Assembly (NCBI GenBank): GCA_027083485.1
Contig: JALWOO010000129.1
Coordinates: 1 to 7,853, forward strand
Length of the DNA stretch: 7,853 bases
Direction of reading: 5' to 3'
Source of the DNA: Amylibacter sp.
Lineage (GTDB): Bacteria; Pseudomonadota; Alphaproteobacteria; Rhodobacterales; Rhodobacteraceae
In this document: positions 1-7,270 of the stretch, piece by piece
How the letters are laid out: each line of letters opens with the position of its first letter
Position numbering within the stretch: position 1 is the stretch's first letter
Program-made: the position numbers and the translations under genes
Notes under the pieces: model-generated
Database searches by the model: none
What the model was told of the DNA's origin: nothing
The model's input: only the letters and a program-made list of their open reading frames with translations

Positions 1-375
1 TGCGTGGGCGGCGCAGGCGGTCAGCCACAGATACAGGGCGGCATTGGCCTCGCGGCTTGGGAAATGGGCAAGGGTTTCGGGCAGGCGCAAGGCCTCCCCG
101 TCAAAAGACGCCTGCGCCATACGCTCCATATCCGTGCCCAGACGGCGGCGAAACGACAGGCGGTGACGGCTGATTTCAGGCGCAACCGGGCGGATTTCCA
201 CCGATGGATCCCCCCCCAGCCCCCTGAAAAAGATTGCCAGCCGTCCATCAACCTCGGAGAGGTTGACCGCGGCTCCGTGATGCACCTCGGGGGCATCAAG
301 ACGGCTGGCGTAGGAATGCCATAGTTTCCCGACAGTTTCTTCGGGTTCCCATGGATCGAGGTCTACCTTGTTCAT
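1..375 (-). CDS. norD: NorD, nitric oxide reductase activation protein (N-terminal part)
   Basis: Partial gene: 125 codons are visible on the minus strand from the ATG at 375 to the window edge, with the C-terminal part missing. The protein begins MNKVDLDPWEPEETVGKLWH and continues through a stretch containing FFRGLGGDPSVEIRPV, which I recognise as the NorD N-terminus. The family carries a C-terminal von Willebrand factor A domain, outside this window, and works with the AAA+ protein NorQ to mature or activate cytoplasm-facing parts of the NorCB complex; this role is family knowledge. The start is supported by a GGTGAGG ribosome-binding sequence overlapping the norQ stop codon, and only 8 bp separate the two genes, so they are co-transcribed. 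A run of eight G (sense strand) at 217-210 falls in the GLGGD segment, but the frame stays intact across it. norE/norF, often next in such operons, would lie beyond the left edge. Confidence 0.93.
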   Translation of the reverse strand, partial: MNKVDLDPWEPEETVGKLWHSYASRLDAPEVHHGAAVNLSEVDGRLAIFFRGLGGDPSVEIRPVAPEISRHRLSFRRRLGTDMERMAQASFDGEALRLPETLAHFPSREANAALYLWLTACAAHA

Positions 376-383
376 GCTATGCC

Positions 384-1187
384 TCACCCAAAGACAGCAG
401 TCACAAGGTCAAGGAGCCCGCGTTTCACATCCTCTTCGTCTGTCAAAGGTTCGATCATCGCCGCCTGAACCGCGCGTTCCAGCGGCATGCCCTGCGCAAC
501 CAGCGTCGCGGCATAGACAATCAGGCGGGTCGAAACCCCCTCTTCCAGATCCTGACCCTTGAGCGCACGCAGCTTGCCGGCAAGGCGCACAAGCCCCTCG
601 CAGCGATCCGCATCAAGCCCGCTCTCGCGGGAAACGACCTCGACTTCCAGCGCGGGAGTTGGAAAATCAAACTCCACAGACAGGAAACGCTGGCGAGTCG
701 AGGGTTTCAGGGTCTTGAGGATATTCTGGTAGCCGGGGTTATAGGAGGCCACGAGCATAAAGCCCGGCGCGGCCTCTATTTCCTCGCTGGTGCGATCGAT
801 CGGCAGGATACGCCGGTCATCGGTCAGCGGGTGAAGCACCACGGTTACATCTTTGCGGGCCTCGACAACTTCGTCGAGGTAACATATCGCACCTTCGCGC
901 ACAGCGCGGGTGAGGGGGCCATCGACCCAAACCGTTTCCCCGCCTTTCAGCAGGTAACGCCCGATCAGGTCAGCAGCGGAAAGGTCATCGTGACAGGCCA
1001 CGGTGTACAGGGGCCGGCCGAGTTGTGCGGCCATATGGGCCACAAAACGGGTTTTGCCGCAACCGGTCGGGCCTTTGAGCAGCAAAGGTAGGTTGTTGGC
1101 ATGGGCGGCACGAAAGATTTCGCACTCGTCCCCTTGGGGAAGGTAGAAGGGGGCTGTTGCCCCCTCCATTTTGTTTGCGCCATCCAT
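384..1187 (-). CDS. norQ: NorQ, AAA+ ATPase for nitric oxide reductase activation
   Basis: Complete 267-residue MoxR/CbbQ-type AAA+ ATPase, the usual NorQ size. Visible motifs are Walker A GPTGCGKT (residues 39-46), Walker B ICYLDEV (101-107), a sensor-1 Asn in ASYNPG (Asn150) and an arginine-finger-like STRQRF (163-168). By family knowledge NorQ acts in the cytoplasm with NorD, probably as an ATP-driven chaperone that inserts the non-heme iron (FeB) of NorB or otherwise activates the enzyme. The start at 1187 is chosen because GGAG overlaps the norB stop codon at a proper distance; the gap to norB is only 5 bp. A second in-frame Met at residue 7 is possible but has no better ribosome-binding site. 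Its place between norB and norD is the conserved norCBQD order, which separates it from the related CbbQ and GvpN proteins. Confidence 0.97.
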   Translation of the reverse strand: MDGANKMEGATAPFYLPQGDECEIFRAAHANNLPLLLKGPTGCGKTRFVAHMAAQLGRPLYTVACHDDLSAADLIGRYLLKGGETVWVDGPLTRAVREGAICYLDEVVEARKDVTVVLHPLTDDRRILPIDRTSEEIEAAPGFMLVASYNPGYQNILKTLKPSTRQRFLSVEFDFPTPALEVEVVSRESGLDADRCEGLVRLAGKLRALKGQDLEEGVSTRLIVYAATLVAQGMPLERAVQAAMIEPLTDEEDVKRGLLDLVTAVFG

Positions 1188-1192
1188 CAGGC

Positions 1193-2557
1193 TTACTCCG
1201 CAGGAGTGGCATCAGCGCCACGGATGATTTCCTTACGGGGAACCAGCAGAGCATAGAGATACAGGCATACGCCCAGCACCACAGCAACACCGGCACCAAA
1301 CCGCATCCAGTAGAACACGGCCAGCATATCCTGAACGTCCATATAGCTCTCGCCAACGACTCGCTGCATGTGGGTCTGAACGGTCCCGGCAAAGGTCAGC
1401 GCGAAGGTCATGAACACCATGCCACCGGACATCAGCCAGAAAGAAGCCATATTGATCACCTGATTGTAAGGATCACGTTTCAATAGCAACGGCATGGCGT
1501 AGCTGAACATGGCCAGGTTCAACGAGACATAAGCCCCAAAGAAAGCCAGATGCCCGTGTGCCGCCGTGATCTGGGTGCCGTGGGTATAGTAGTTTACCCC
1601 GTGCAATGTATGCAGGAACCCCCACACACCCGCACCAAAGAAAGCCAGTACCGCACAACCAAGCGACCACAACAGGGCAGCTTTGTTCGGATGATCCCGA
1701 CGGCCCTTCCAAACCATGATGAAAGCAAAGGACATCATGGCAAAGAACGGAATGACTTCCAGTGACGAGAAGATCGACCCGATCCACTGCCAATACCCCG
1801 GAGTACCGATCCAGTAGTAGTGGTGACCCGTCCCGAGCAGACCCGAAAACAGTGCTGTGGCAACAATGATATACAACCATTTCTCCACAACTTCGCGGTC
1901 AACACCGGTCAGTTTCAGCATCAGGAAGGCCAGAATAGAGGCCATGATCAATTCCCAAACACCTTCTACCCAGAGATGAATCACGTACCACCAGTATTCC
2001 TTGTCCAACGCCAAGTTGTCCGGATTGTAAAAGGCAAACAGAAACAACAGCGCCAGCGCCCAGAGGCCGAGCAACAGGATGTTGGAAATGGCGGTTTTCT
2101 TACCCTTCAAAACCGTCATTGTGACGTTGAACAAGAAGATTAGCGCAGCAACTACGATCCCGACTTTTACCCAGATGGGTTGTTCAAGAAACTCGCGGCC
2201 CTGCTGGCCGAGCAACCAGTTACCTTCAAACAGGCTAAAGGTATAGGTCACAACAACACCGGCAGTTCCAAGCACCAGAATAGCCAGCTGGATATAGGCC
2301 AGCTTAACAGAGTAAATCTCGCTTTCGCTTTCTTCTGGTACGATGAAATACGCAGCCCCGAAGAAACCGGTCAGCAACCAAACCACCAGTGAATTGGTAT
2401 GCAGCATGCGCATGATGTTAAACGGCATCAGCCCCGACAAGGTATCGGGCACCACATAAACCCACCCCATGAGCAGCCCCATGGACACCTGAACCAAGAA
2501 TAATGTCAGCGCCACGAGGATATACGCCAAAGCGATCTTTTGTGATTGATATTTCAT
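1193..2557 (-). CDS. norB: NorB, catalytic subunit of cytochrome c-dependent nitric oxide reductase
   Basis: Complete 454-residue, very hydrophobic protein with about 12 membrane segments, a member of the heme-copper oxidase superfamily. It reduces two NO to N2O in the cytoplasmic membrane using electrons from NorC. All expected metal ligands are visible: His53 and His336 for heme b, His334 for heme b3, and His194, His245, His246 plus Glu198 for FeB (motifs HLWVEGVWE, GTGHHYYW, AAHGHLAFFG). From residue 122 onward the numbering is a constant 13 behind the Pseudomonas aeruginosa enzyme, so Glu122, Glu125 and Glu267 probably match its Glu135, Glu138 and Glu280. There is no quinol-oxidase-type N-terminal extension, so this is cNOR, not qNOR, consistent with norC upstream. 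The start follows a strong GGAGG (minus strand, 2570-2566) 8 nt before the ATG; 15 bp separate it from norC, so translation is probably coordinated. Confidence 0.98.
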   Translation of the reverse strand: MKYQSQKIALAYILVALTLFLVQVSMGLLMGWVYVVPDTLSGLMPFNIMRMLHTNSLVVWLLTGFFGAAYFIVPEESESEIYSVKLAYIQLAILVLGTAGVVVTYTFSLFEGNWLLGQQGREFLEQPIWVKVGIVVAALIFLFNVTMTVLKGKKTAISNILLLGLWALALLFLFAFYNPDNLALDKEYWWYVIHLWVEGVWELIMASILAFLMLKLTGVDREVVEKWLYIIVATALFSGLLGTGHHYYWIGTPGYWQWIGSIFSSLEVIPFFAMMSFAFIMVWKGRRDHPNKAALLWSLGCAVLAFFGAGVWGFLHTLHGVNYYTHGTQITAAHGHLAFFGAYVSLNLAMFSYAMPLLLKRDPYNQVINMASFWLMSGGMVFMTFALTFAGTVQTHMQRVVGESYMDVQDMLAVFYWMRFGAGVAVVLGVCLYLYALLVPRKEIIRGADATPAE

Positions 2558-2572
2558 AATAATATCCTCCCT

Positions 2573-3025
2573 TTAACCGGCATCATTGGGCGGCCAGCCC
2601 TGTGTGTCGATGGTGTTGGTCCACAGCAGGAAATTGCTCAGATTGCGGATTTCCTCGTCTGACAGATTGAACTGTGGCATCTGGCGACGACCTTCGATGC
2701 CGCTGGGCTGGGCTTCCATCCAGCCTTTGAGCGTATCAAAAGCAGCTTCAGGATCGTCATTCACACCCCACCGTGTCATCACATTGCCAAGCTCGGGTGC
2801 AAAGTATGCTCCCTCTCCCAGAATTGTATGACAGTTGATGCAGGCTTTCTTCTCCCAAACCCGTTTACCGGCAGCAACGCTTTCAGTCAGGGTTTCGGCA
2901 TTTGTCGATGTATTAATAATATACTGGCGGCTCTGATAGGTCAGCCCCAGAAAGATGAGTAGGAAAAACAGTGACCCGCCATAAAAAATATTCCGGGCCA
3001 TGCTTTTAGTCATGACTTCGCGCAT
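2573..3025 (-). CDS. norC: NorC, membrane-anchored cytochrome c subunit of nitric oxide reductase
   Basis: 150 residues, the normal NorC length. An N-terminal anchor (about residues 12-29, FYGGSLFFLLIFLGLTY) is followed by a periplasmic c-type domain with the heme site CINCH (Cys62, Cys65, His66) and a probable Met116 axial ligand in RRQMPQF. GEGAYFAPELGNV after the heme site is typical of the family. NorC takes electrons from cytochrome c or a cupredoxin and passes them to heme b of NorB. The frame stays open upstream to another ATG at 3112, which would give 179 residues. I reject that start: the 29 extra residues precede the conserved beginning, an ideal AGGAGG lies 5 nt before the ATG at 3025, and the extension covers the FNR-type box at 3090-3103. 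It is the first gene of the leftward norCBQD operon. Confidence 0.97.
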   Translation of the reverse strand: MREVMTKSMARNIFYGGSLFFLLIFLGLTYQSRQYIINTSTNAETLTESVAAGKRVWEKKACINCHTILGEGAYFAPELGNVMTRWGVNDDPEAAFDTLKGWMEAQPSGIEGRRQMPQFNLSDEEIRNLSNFLLWTNTIDTQGWPPNDAG

Positions 3026-3030
3026 TGCGT

Positions 3031-3036
3031 CCTCCT
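3031..3036 (-). promoter_or_regulatory. Ribosome-binding site of norC (decides the start)
   Basis: The minus strand reads AAAGGAGGACGCA before ATG. AGGAGG is a full Shine-Dalgarno match with a 5-nt spacer to the ATG at 3025. The longer in-frame start at 3112 is preceded by an AT-rich stretch with no comparable match, so this site fixes norC at 150 codons. Confidence 0.9.
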
Positions 3037-3089
3037 TTGCGGAGTCGTTGTAAGTGTGATGAACCTGCGGGAGTTTCTCTGGAAATTCC

Positions 3090-3103
3090 TTGACGAAAGT
3101 CAA
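3090..3103 (-). promoter_or_regulatory. FNR/Dnr/NnrR-type operator of the norCBQD promoter
   Basis: The minus strand reads TTGACTTTCGTCAA, a perfect TTGA-N6-TCAA inverted repeat as bound by Crp/FNR-family activators (FNR, Dnr, NnrR, Nnr). Its centre is at 3096.5, 71.5 bp from the norC ATG. If it works at the usual -41.5 position, transcription starts near 3055 and leaves a leader of about 30 nt. The -10 region is weak: TTCATC at 3063-3058 is the best candidate but sits about 4 bp from the ideal place. Which regulator binds cannot be told from the site alone. Another perfect box of the same type lies 65 bp away on the nirS side. Confidence 0.85.
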
Positions 3104-3154
3104 TTGCTTCAAAATTTCGTGACTCTCCCTGAAGGTGATTTTTAGTCGCTCCCC

Positions 3155-3168
3155 TTGACTAAAATCAA
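3155..3168 (+). promoter_or_regulatory. FNR/Dnr/NnrR-type operator of the nirS promoter
   Basis: TTGACTAAAATCAA is a perfect TTGA-N6-TCAA inverted repeat centred at 3161.5. A -10-like TATTCA lies at 3191-3196, which predicts a start near 3203, exactly 41.5 bp from the box centre. That is the class II activator geometry expected for low-oxygen or nitric-oxide induction of nirS. No good -35 hexamer is seen, as expected where the activator overlaps -35. Whether FNR, Dnr/NnrR or both bind is not decided by the sequence. Confidence 0.88.
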
Positions 3169-3190
3169 GAATTCCAAAACCGCAAACGTG

Positions 3191-3196
3191 TATTCA
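3191..3196 (+). promoter_or_regulatory. Predicted -10 element of nirS
   Basis: TATTCA matches 4 of 6 positions of TATAAT and is correctly spaced from the activator box at 3155-3168. It predicts a transcript start near 3203 and a 5' leader of about 46 nt before nirS. The assignment rests on spacing and is inferred. Confidence 0.6.
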
Positions 3197-3236
3197 GTTT
3201 GTGCCTCACCAGCAGATACATCTCTTGGATTGTTAG

Positions 3237-4973
<1,737 letters not shown>

Positions 4974-4986
4974 ACCCTGCCAGTTT

Positions 4987-5015
4987 TCAGGGGGCTTCAC
5001 GGCCCCCTGATTTTT
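4987..5015 (+). terminator. Intrinsic terminator after nirS
   Basis: A 9-bp perfect stem (TCAGGGGGC at 4987-4995 paired with GCCCCCTGA at 5002-5010) with the 6-nt loop TTCACG is followed directly by TTTTT (5011-5015). It begins 13 nt after the nirS stop and ends 24 nt before nirE. It should stop most transcripts after nirS, so downstream nirECFD must come from read-through or an unseen promoter. The hairpin may also protect the nirS mRNA 3' end. Confidence 0.9.
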
Positions 5016-5039
5016 CCACATTAACACGGGCGGCATCTG

Positions 5040-5822
5040 ATGAAACATCCAGCGAAGGTACACCTAGTAGGCGCAGGCCCAGGCGATCCAGATCTGTTGA
5101 CGGTGGGCGCGCTACGCCTGTTGCAAGAGGCCGATGTTGTCGTTTATGACCGGCTCGTTTCCCCGCAAATCATGACGCTGGTTTCCCCCATGGCGGGACG
5201 TATTGCCGTGGGCAAAGCCCCCGGGGCGCATACGGTGCCCCAAGACGAGATCAACCGGATTTTAATCGAACAAGCCCGTTTGGGCCACAAGGTCGTCCGG
5301 CTCAAGGGCGGTGATCCGCTGGTGTTCGGGCGTGGTTCCGAAGAAGGGCTGGCCCTGCGCGCTGCCGGAATTGCTGTGGAATACATCCCGGGAATTACCG
5401 CCGCCCAAGGGGTCGCTGCGGCCACCGGTGTGCCGCTGACCCATCGCGGGCTGGCCAGTGGCGTGCGTTACGTCACCGGCCACCGCGCCAAGGATGCGCC
5501 GCTGGATCTGGATTGGGCCGGTCTGGCCGATCCGGACACCACCGTCGTTGTTTACATGGGAGCCGCCAATATGGTGCGGATCGCTGATCAGCTGATCGCC
5601 CACGGCCTGCCCCCTGAAACGCCGGTAATGGCCGTTTCCTGTGGCACCACCCCGCAAGAGCAGCGGGTTATTTCCAATCTGGCAGAGGTGTCTTCCAAGG
5701 TGCAGGCCCTCCCCGCACCGGTGCTGTTTGTCATTGGCAAAGTTGTTTCCCTCTATCCGGCCAGCGTTGTCGCCGGATATTTCGCCCACCCTCTGCCCCC
5801 ACAGGAGGCCGCCCATGCGTAG
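5040..5822 (+). CDS. nirE: NirE, S-adenosylmethionine uroporphyrinogen-III C-methyltransferase
   Basis: 260-residue cytoplasmic SUMT-family enzyme that methylates uroporphyrinogen III at C2 and C7 to give precorrin-2, the entry to siroheme and heme d1. Visible motifs are the SAM loop VHLVGAGPGDPDLLT (7-21), VRLKGGDPLVFGRGSEE (86-102) and YIPGITAA (115-122). With a constant 13-residue shift, Arg98, Glu101, Arg136 and Met173 fall where P. aeruginosa NirE has Arg111, Glu114, Arg149 and Met186, recalled as active-site residues. There is no fused CysG dehydrogenase/chelatase domain. The family resemblance alone would also fit a cobalamin CobA; the position between nirS and nirC argues for NirE. 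The Shine-Dalgarno is weak (GGG at 5028-5030), and a terminator lies just upstream, so expression is probably well below nirS. The 3' end overlaps nirC by 8 bp. Confidence 0.95.
   Translation: MKHPAKVHLVGAGPGDPDLLTVGALRLLQEADVVVYDRLVSPQIMTLVSPMAGRIAVGKAPGAHTVPQDEINRILIEQARLGHKVVRLKGGDPLVFGRGSEEGLALRAAGIAVEYIPGITAAQGVAAATGVPLTHRGLASGVRYVTGHRAKDAPLDLDWAGLADPDTTVVVYMGAANMVRIADQLIAHGLPPETPVMAVSCGTTPQEQRVISNLAEVSSKVQALPAPVLFVIGKVVSLYPASVVAGYFAHPLPPQEAAHA
5803..5808 (+). promoter_or_regulatory. Ribosome-binding site of nirC
   Basis: AGGAGG with a 6-nt spacer to the ATG at 5815, inside the end of nirE. It fixes the nirC start; the same frame is open further upstream, but those codons precede the signal peptide and lie antagonistic to the nirE frame. 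Confidence 0.85.
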
Positions 5823-6123
5823 CCTGTTGATCCTGCTCTTGATGGCAGATTTTGCAAATGCCAGCGAGGTCGGGAAGGTGCACCCCGACCGGCTGGAAAA
5901 TCTGGTAAGGCAGGATTGCGGGGCGTGCCACGGCATGACCCGCAAGGGTGGTCTGGGACCGGATATACGCGCGCAAACACTGGCGGGGCGTGATCCGGCC
6001 ATTCTTGCCGAAATCATCAAAAATGGCATCCCGAAAACCGCCATGCCCCCTTGGGGACCGCTGCTGAGCGATGCGGAAATAGACTGGATCGCGCAATACC
6101 TGCTCAAGGAACCAACCGAATGA
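5815..6123 (+). CDS. nirC: NirC, small periplasmic c-type cytochrome of the nir cluster
   Basis: 102-residue precursor. A short signal peptide (MRSLLILLLMADFANA, cleavage likely before Ser17) is followed by a single-heme cytochrome c domain with CGACH (Cys35, Cys38, His39) and a probable Met77 axial ligand in TAMPPWG, then the closing helix IDWIAQYLL. NirC is found beside nirS in many cd1 denitrifiers; it can donate electrons to NirS and has been linked to heme d1 maturation, though its exact role is less settled than that of its neighbours. The domain resembles the cytochrome c part of NirS in this window (GMPNWG against AMPPWG). The reading frame could extend upstream to about 5641, but the AGGAGG and the signal peptide set the start at 5815. 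It overlaps nirE by 8 bp and nirF by 4 bp (ATGA), so the three are translationally linked. Confidence 0.95.
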   Translation: MRSLLILLLMADFANASEVGKVHPDRLENLVRQDCGACHGMTRKGGLGPDIRAQTLAGRDPAILAEIIKNGIPKTAMPPWGPLLSDAEIDWIAQYLLKEPTE

Positions 6124-7268
6124 AACGCCTGATCCCCCTGATATGCGCCCTTTTCCTTGCTCTGCCGGCACAGGCGGAAACGCCCTGTTGTGCAACGGGT
6201 GATCTGGGTCTGGTGGTGGAACGTGCCACCGGCGGGCTGGTGGTGATCGACCGCTCCGAACACGCCGCGATTGGCCATATCGAAGGTCTGGGCGACCTCA
6301 GCCATGCCAGCCTTGTCTATTCACCGGATGAACGCTTTGCCTATGTGTTTGGCCGCGATGGCGGGCTGACCAAAGTGGATATCCTGACCCGAAAAATCGT
6401 CAAACGGGTGATCCAGTCCGGAAATTCCATTGGCGGTGCGATTTCCGATGATGGCAAGCTGATCGCCGTGTCCAATTATGAACCGGGCGGCGTGCGGGTG
6501 TTTGATGCCCAAACACTGGATCTGGTGGCGGACATCCCGACCGGTGCCAAAACTATCGGCCTTGTCGATGCGCCGGGGCGGCGGTTTGTGTTTACCATGT
6601 GGGACAGCGGCGAAACATGGATTGCGGATTTTTCCGGCGATCTGAAAATCACCAAGCTGACGGAGATCGGAGATTTCCCCTATGACGGGCTGATTACACC
6701 GGACGGACGCACCTATATCACCGGCCTGTTCGGACAGGACGGCATGACCGCCCTTGACCTGTGGCAAGACCCGCCAAAGGTGCAGCACATCCTGCCCCAT
6801 TATGGCCGTGGCGAGGAAAAGCTCCCCGTTTATAAAATGCCCCATCTGGAGGGCTGGGCACTGGCGGGCGATCGCTTTGTGTTGCCGGCGGTTGGCCATC
6901 ACGAAGTTCTCTGGGTCGATTCGCGCAGCCTGAAAGAAGTCGCCCGCACCCAAGTTTACGGCCAGCCGGTTTTCGCCGTTGCACGGCCCGACGGGCGCTT
7001 TGTCTGGGTGAATTTCGCACATCCGTTAAATGACCGCGTGCAGGTAATTGATACGCTGACCGGCAAGGTGGTGAAAGAAATTCTCACCGGACCGGCCACG
7101 CTGCACATGGAATTCGCCCCGCGTGGGGCCGAGGTCTGGATCTCGGTGCGCGATGAAAACAAGGTCAAAATCTACGACACCCGCAGCTTTGAACAAATCG
7201 GGGAAATTGCAGCCGACAGCCCCTCCGGCATCTTTTTCACCGCCCGCGCCCATCGCACAGGACTATAG
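6120..7268 (+). CDS. nirF: NirF, periplasmic heme d1 biosynthesis protein
   Basis: 382-residue precursor related to the d1 propeller domain of NirS but without the cytochrome c domain. The start is the ATG of an ATGA overlap with the nirC stop; the frame is open further upstream, inside nirC. A Sec-type signal peptide (MKRLIPLICALFLALPAQA) probably cleaves before Glu20. Repeated blades follow, such as GGLVVIDRSE, SLVYSPDERFAYVFGRDGG and DRVQVIDTLTGKVVKEI. His62 (LSHASLVYSPD) lines up with the proximal heme ligand of NirS (His209), and the family needs such a His. NirF binds a d1 precursor in the periplasm and acts in a late step; it has been shown to work as a dehydrogenase making dihydro-d1, which NirN completes. 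No lipobox is seen although some homologues are lipoproteins; instead Cys23-Cys24 follow the cleavage site. The length separates it from NirN, which has a cytochrome c domain. Confidence 0.95.
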   Translation: MKRLIPLICALFLALPAQAETPCCATGDLGLVVERATGGLVVIDRSEHAAIGHIEGLGDLSHASLVYSPDERFAYVFGRDGGLTKVDILTRKIVKRVIQSGNSIGGAISDDGKLIAVSNYEPGGVRVFDAQTLDLVADIPTGAKTIGLVDAPGRRFVFTMWDSGETWIADFSGDLKITKLTEIGDFPYDGLITPDGRTYITGLFGQDGMTALDLWQDPPKVQHILPHYGRGEEKLPVYKMPHLEGWALAGDRFVLPAVGHHEVLWVDSRSLKEVARTQVYGQPVFAVARPDGRFVWVNFAHPLNDRVQVIDTLTGKVVKEILTGPATLHMEFAPRGAEVWISVRDENKVKIYDTRSFEQIGEIAADSPSGIFFTARAHRTGL

Positions 7269-7270
7269 CC

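Noticed and set aside
351..1091. Open frame of 246 codons on the plus strand opposite norQ
   Set aside because: It is the antisense shadow of norQ, whose Walker and sensor motifs are all present; the frame shows no family resemblance.
5641..5814. N-terminal extension of nirC into nirE
   Set aside because: AGGAGG at 5803-5808 and a signal peptide beginning at 5815 set the start; the extension is the out-of-frame reading of nirE.
5262..6305. Long open frame of 347 codons on the minus strand across nirE, nirC and nirF
   Set aside because: It overlaps three confidently assigned genes, is low in recognisable structure and rich in shadow-frame composition.
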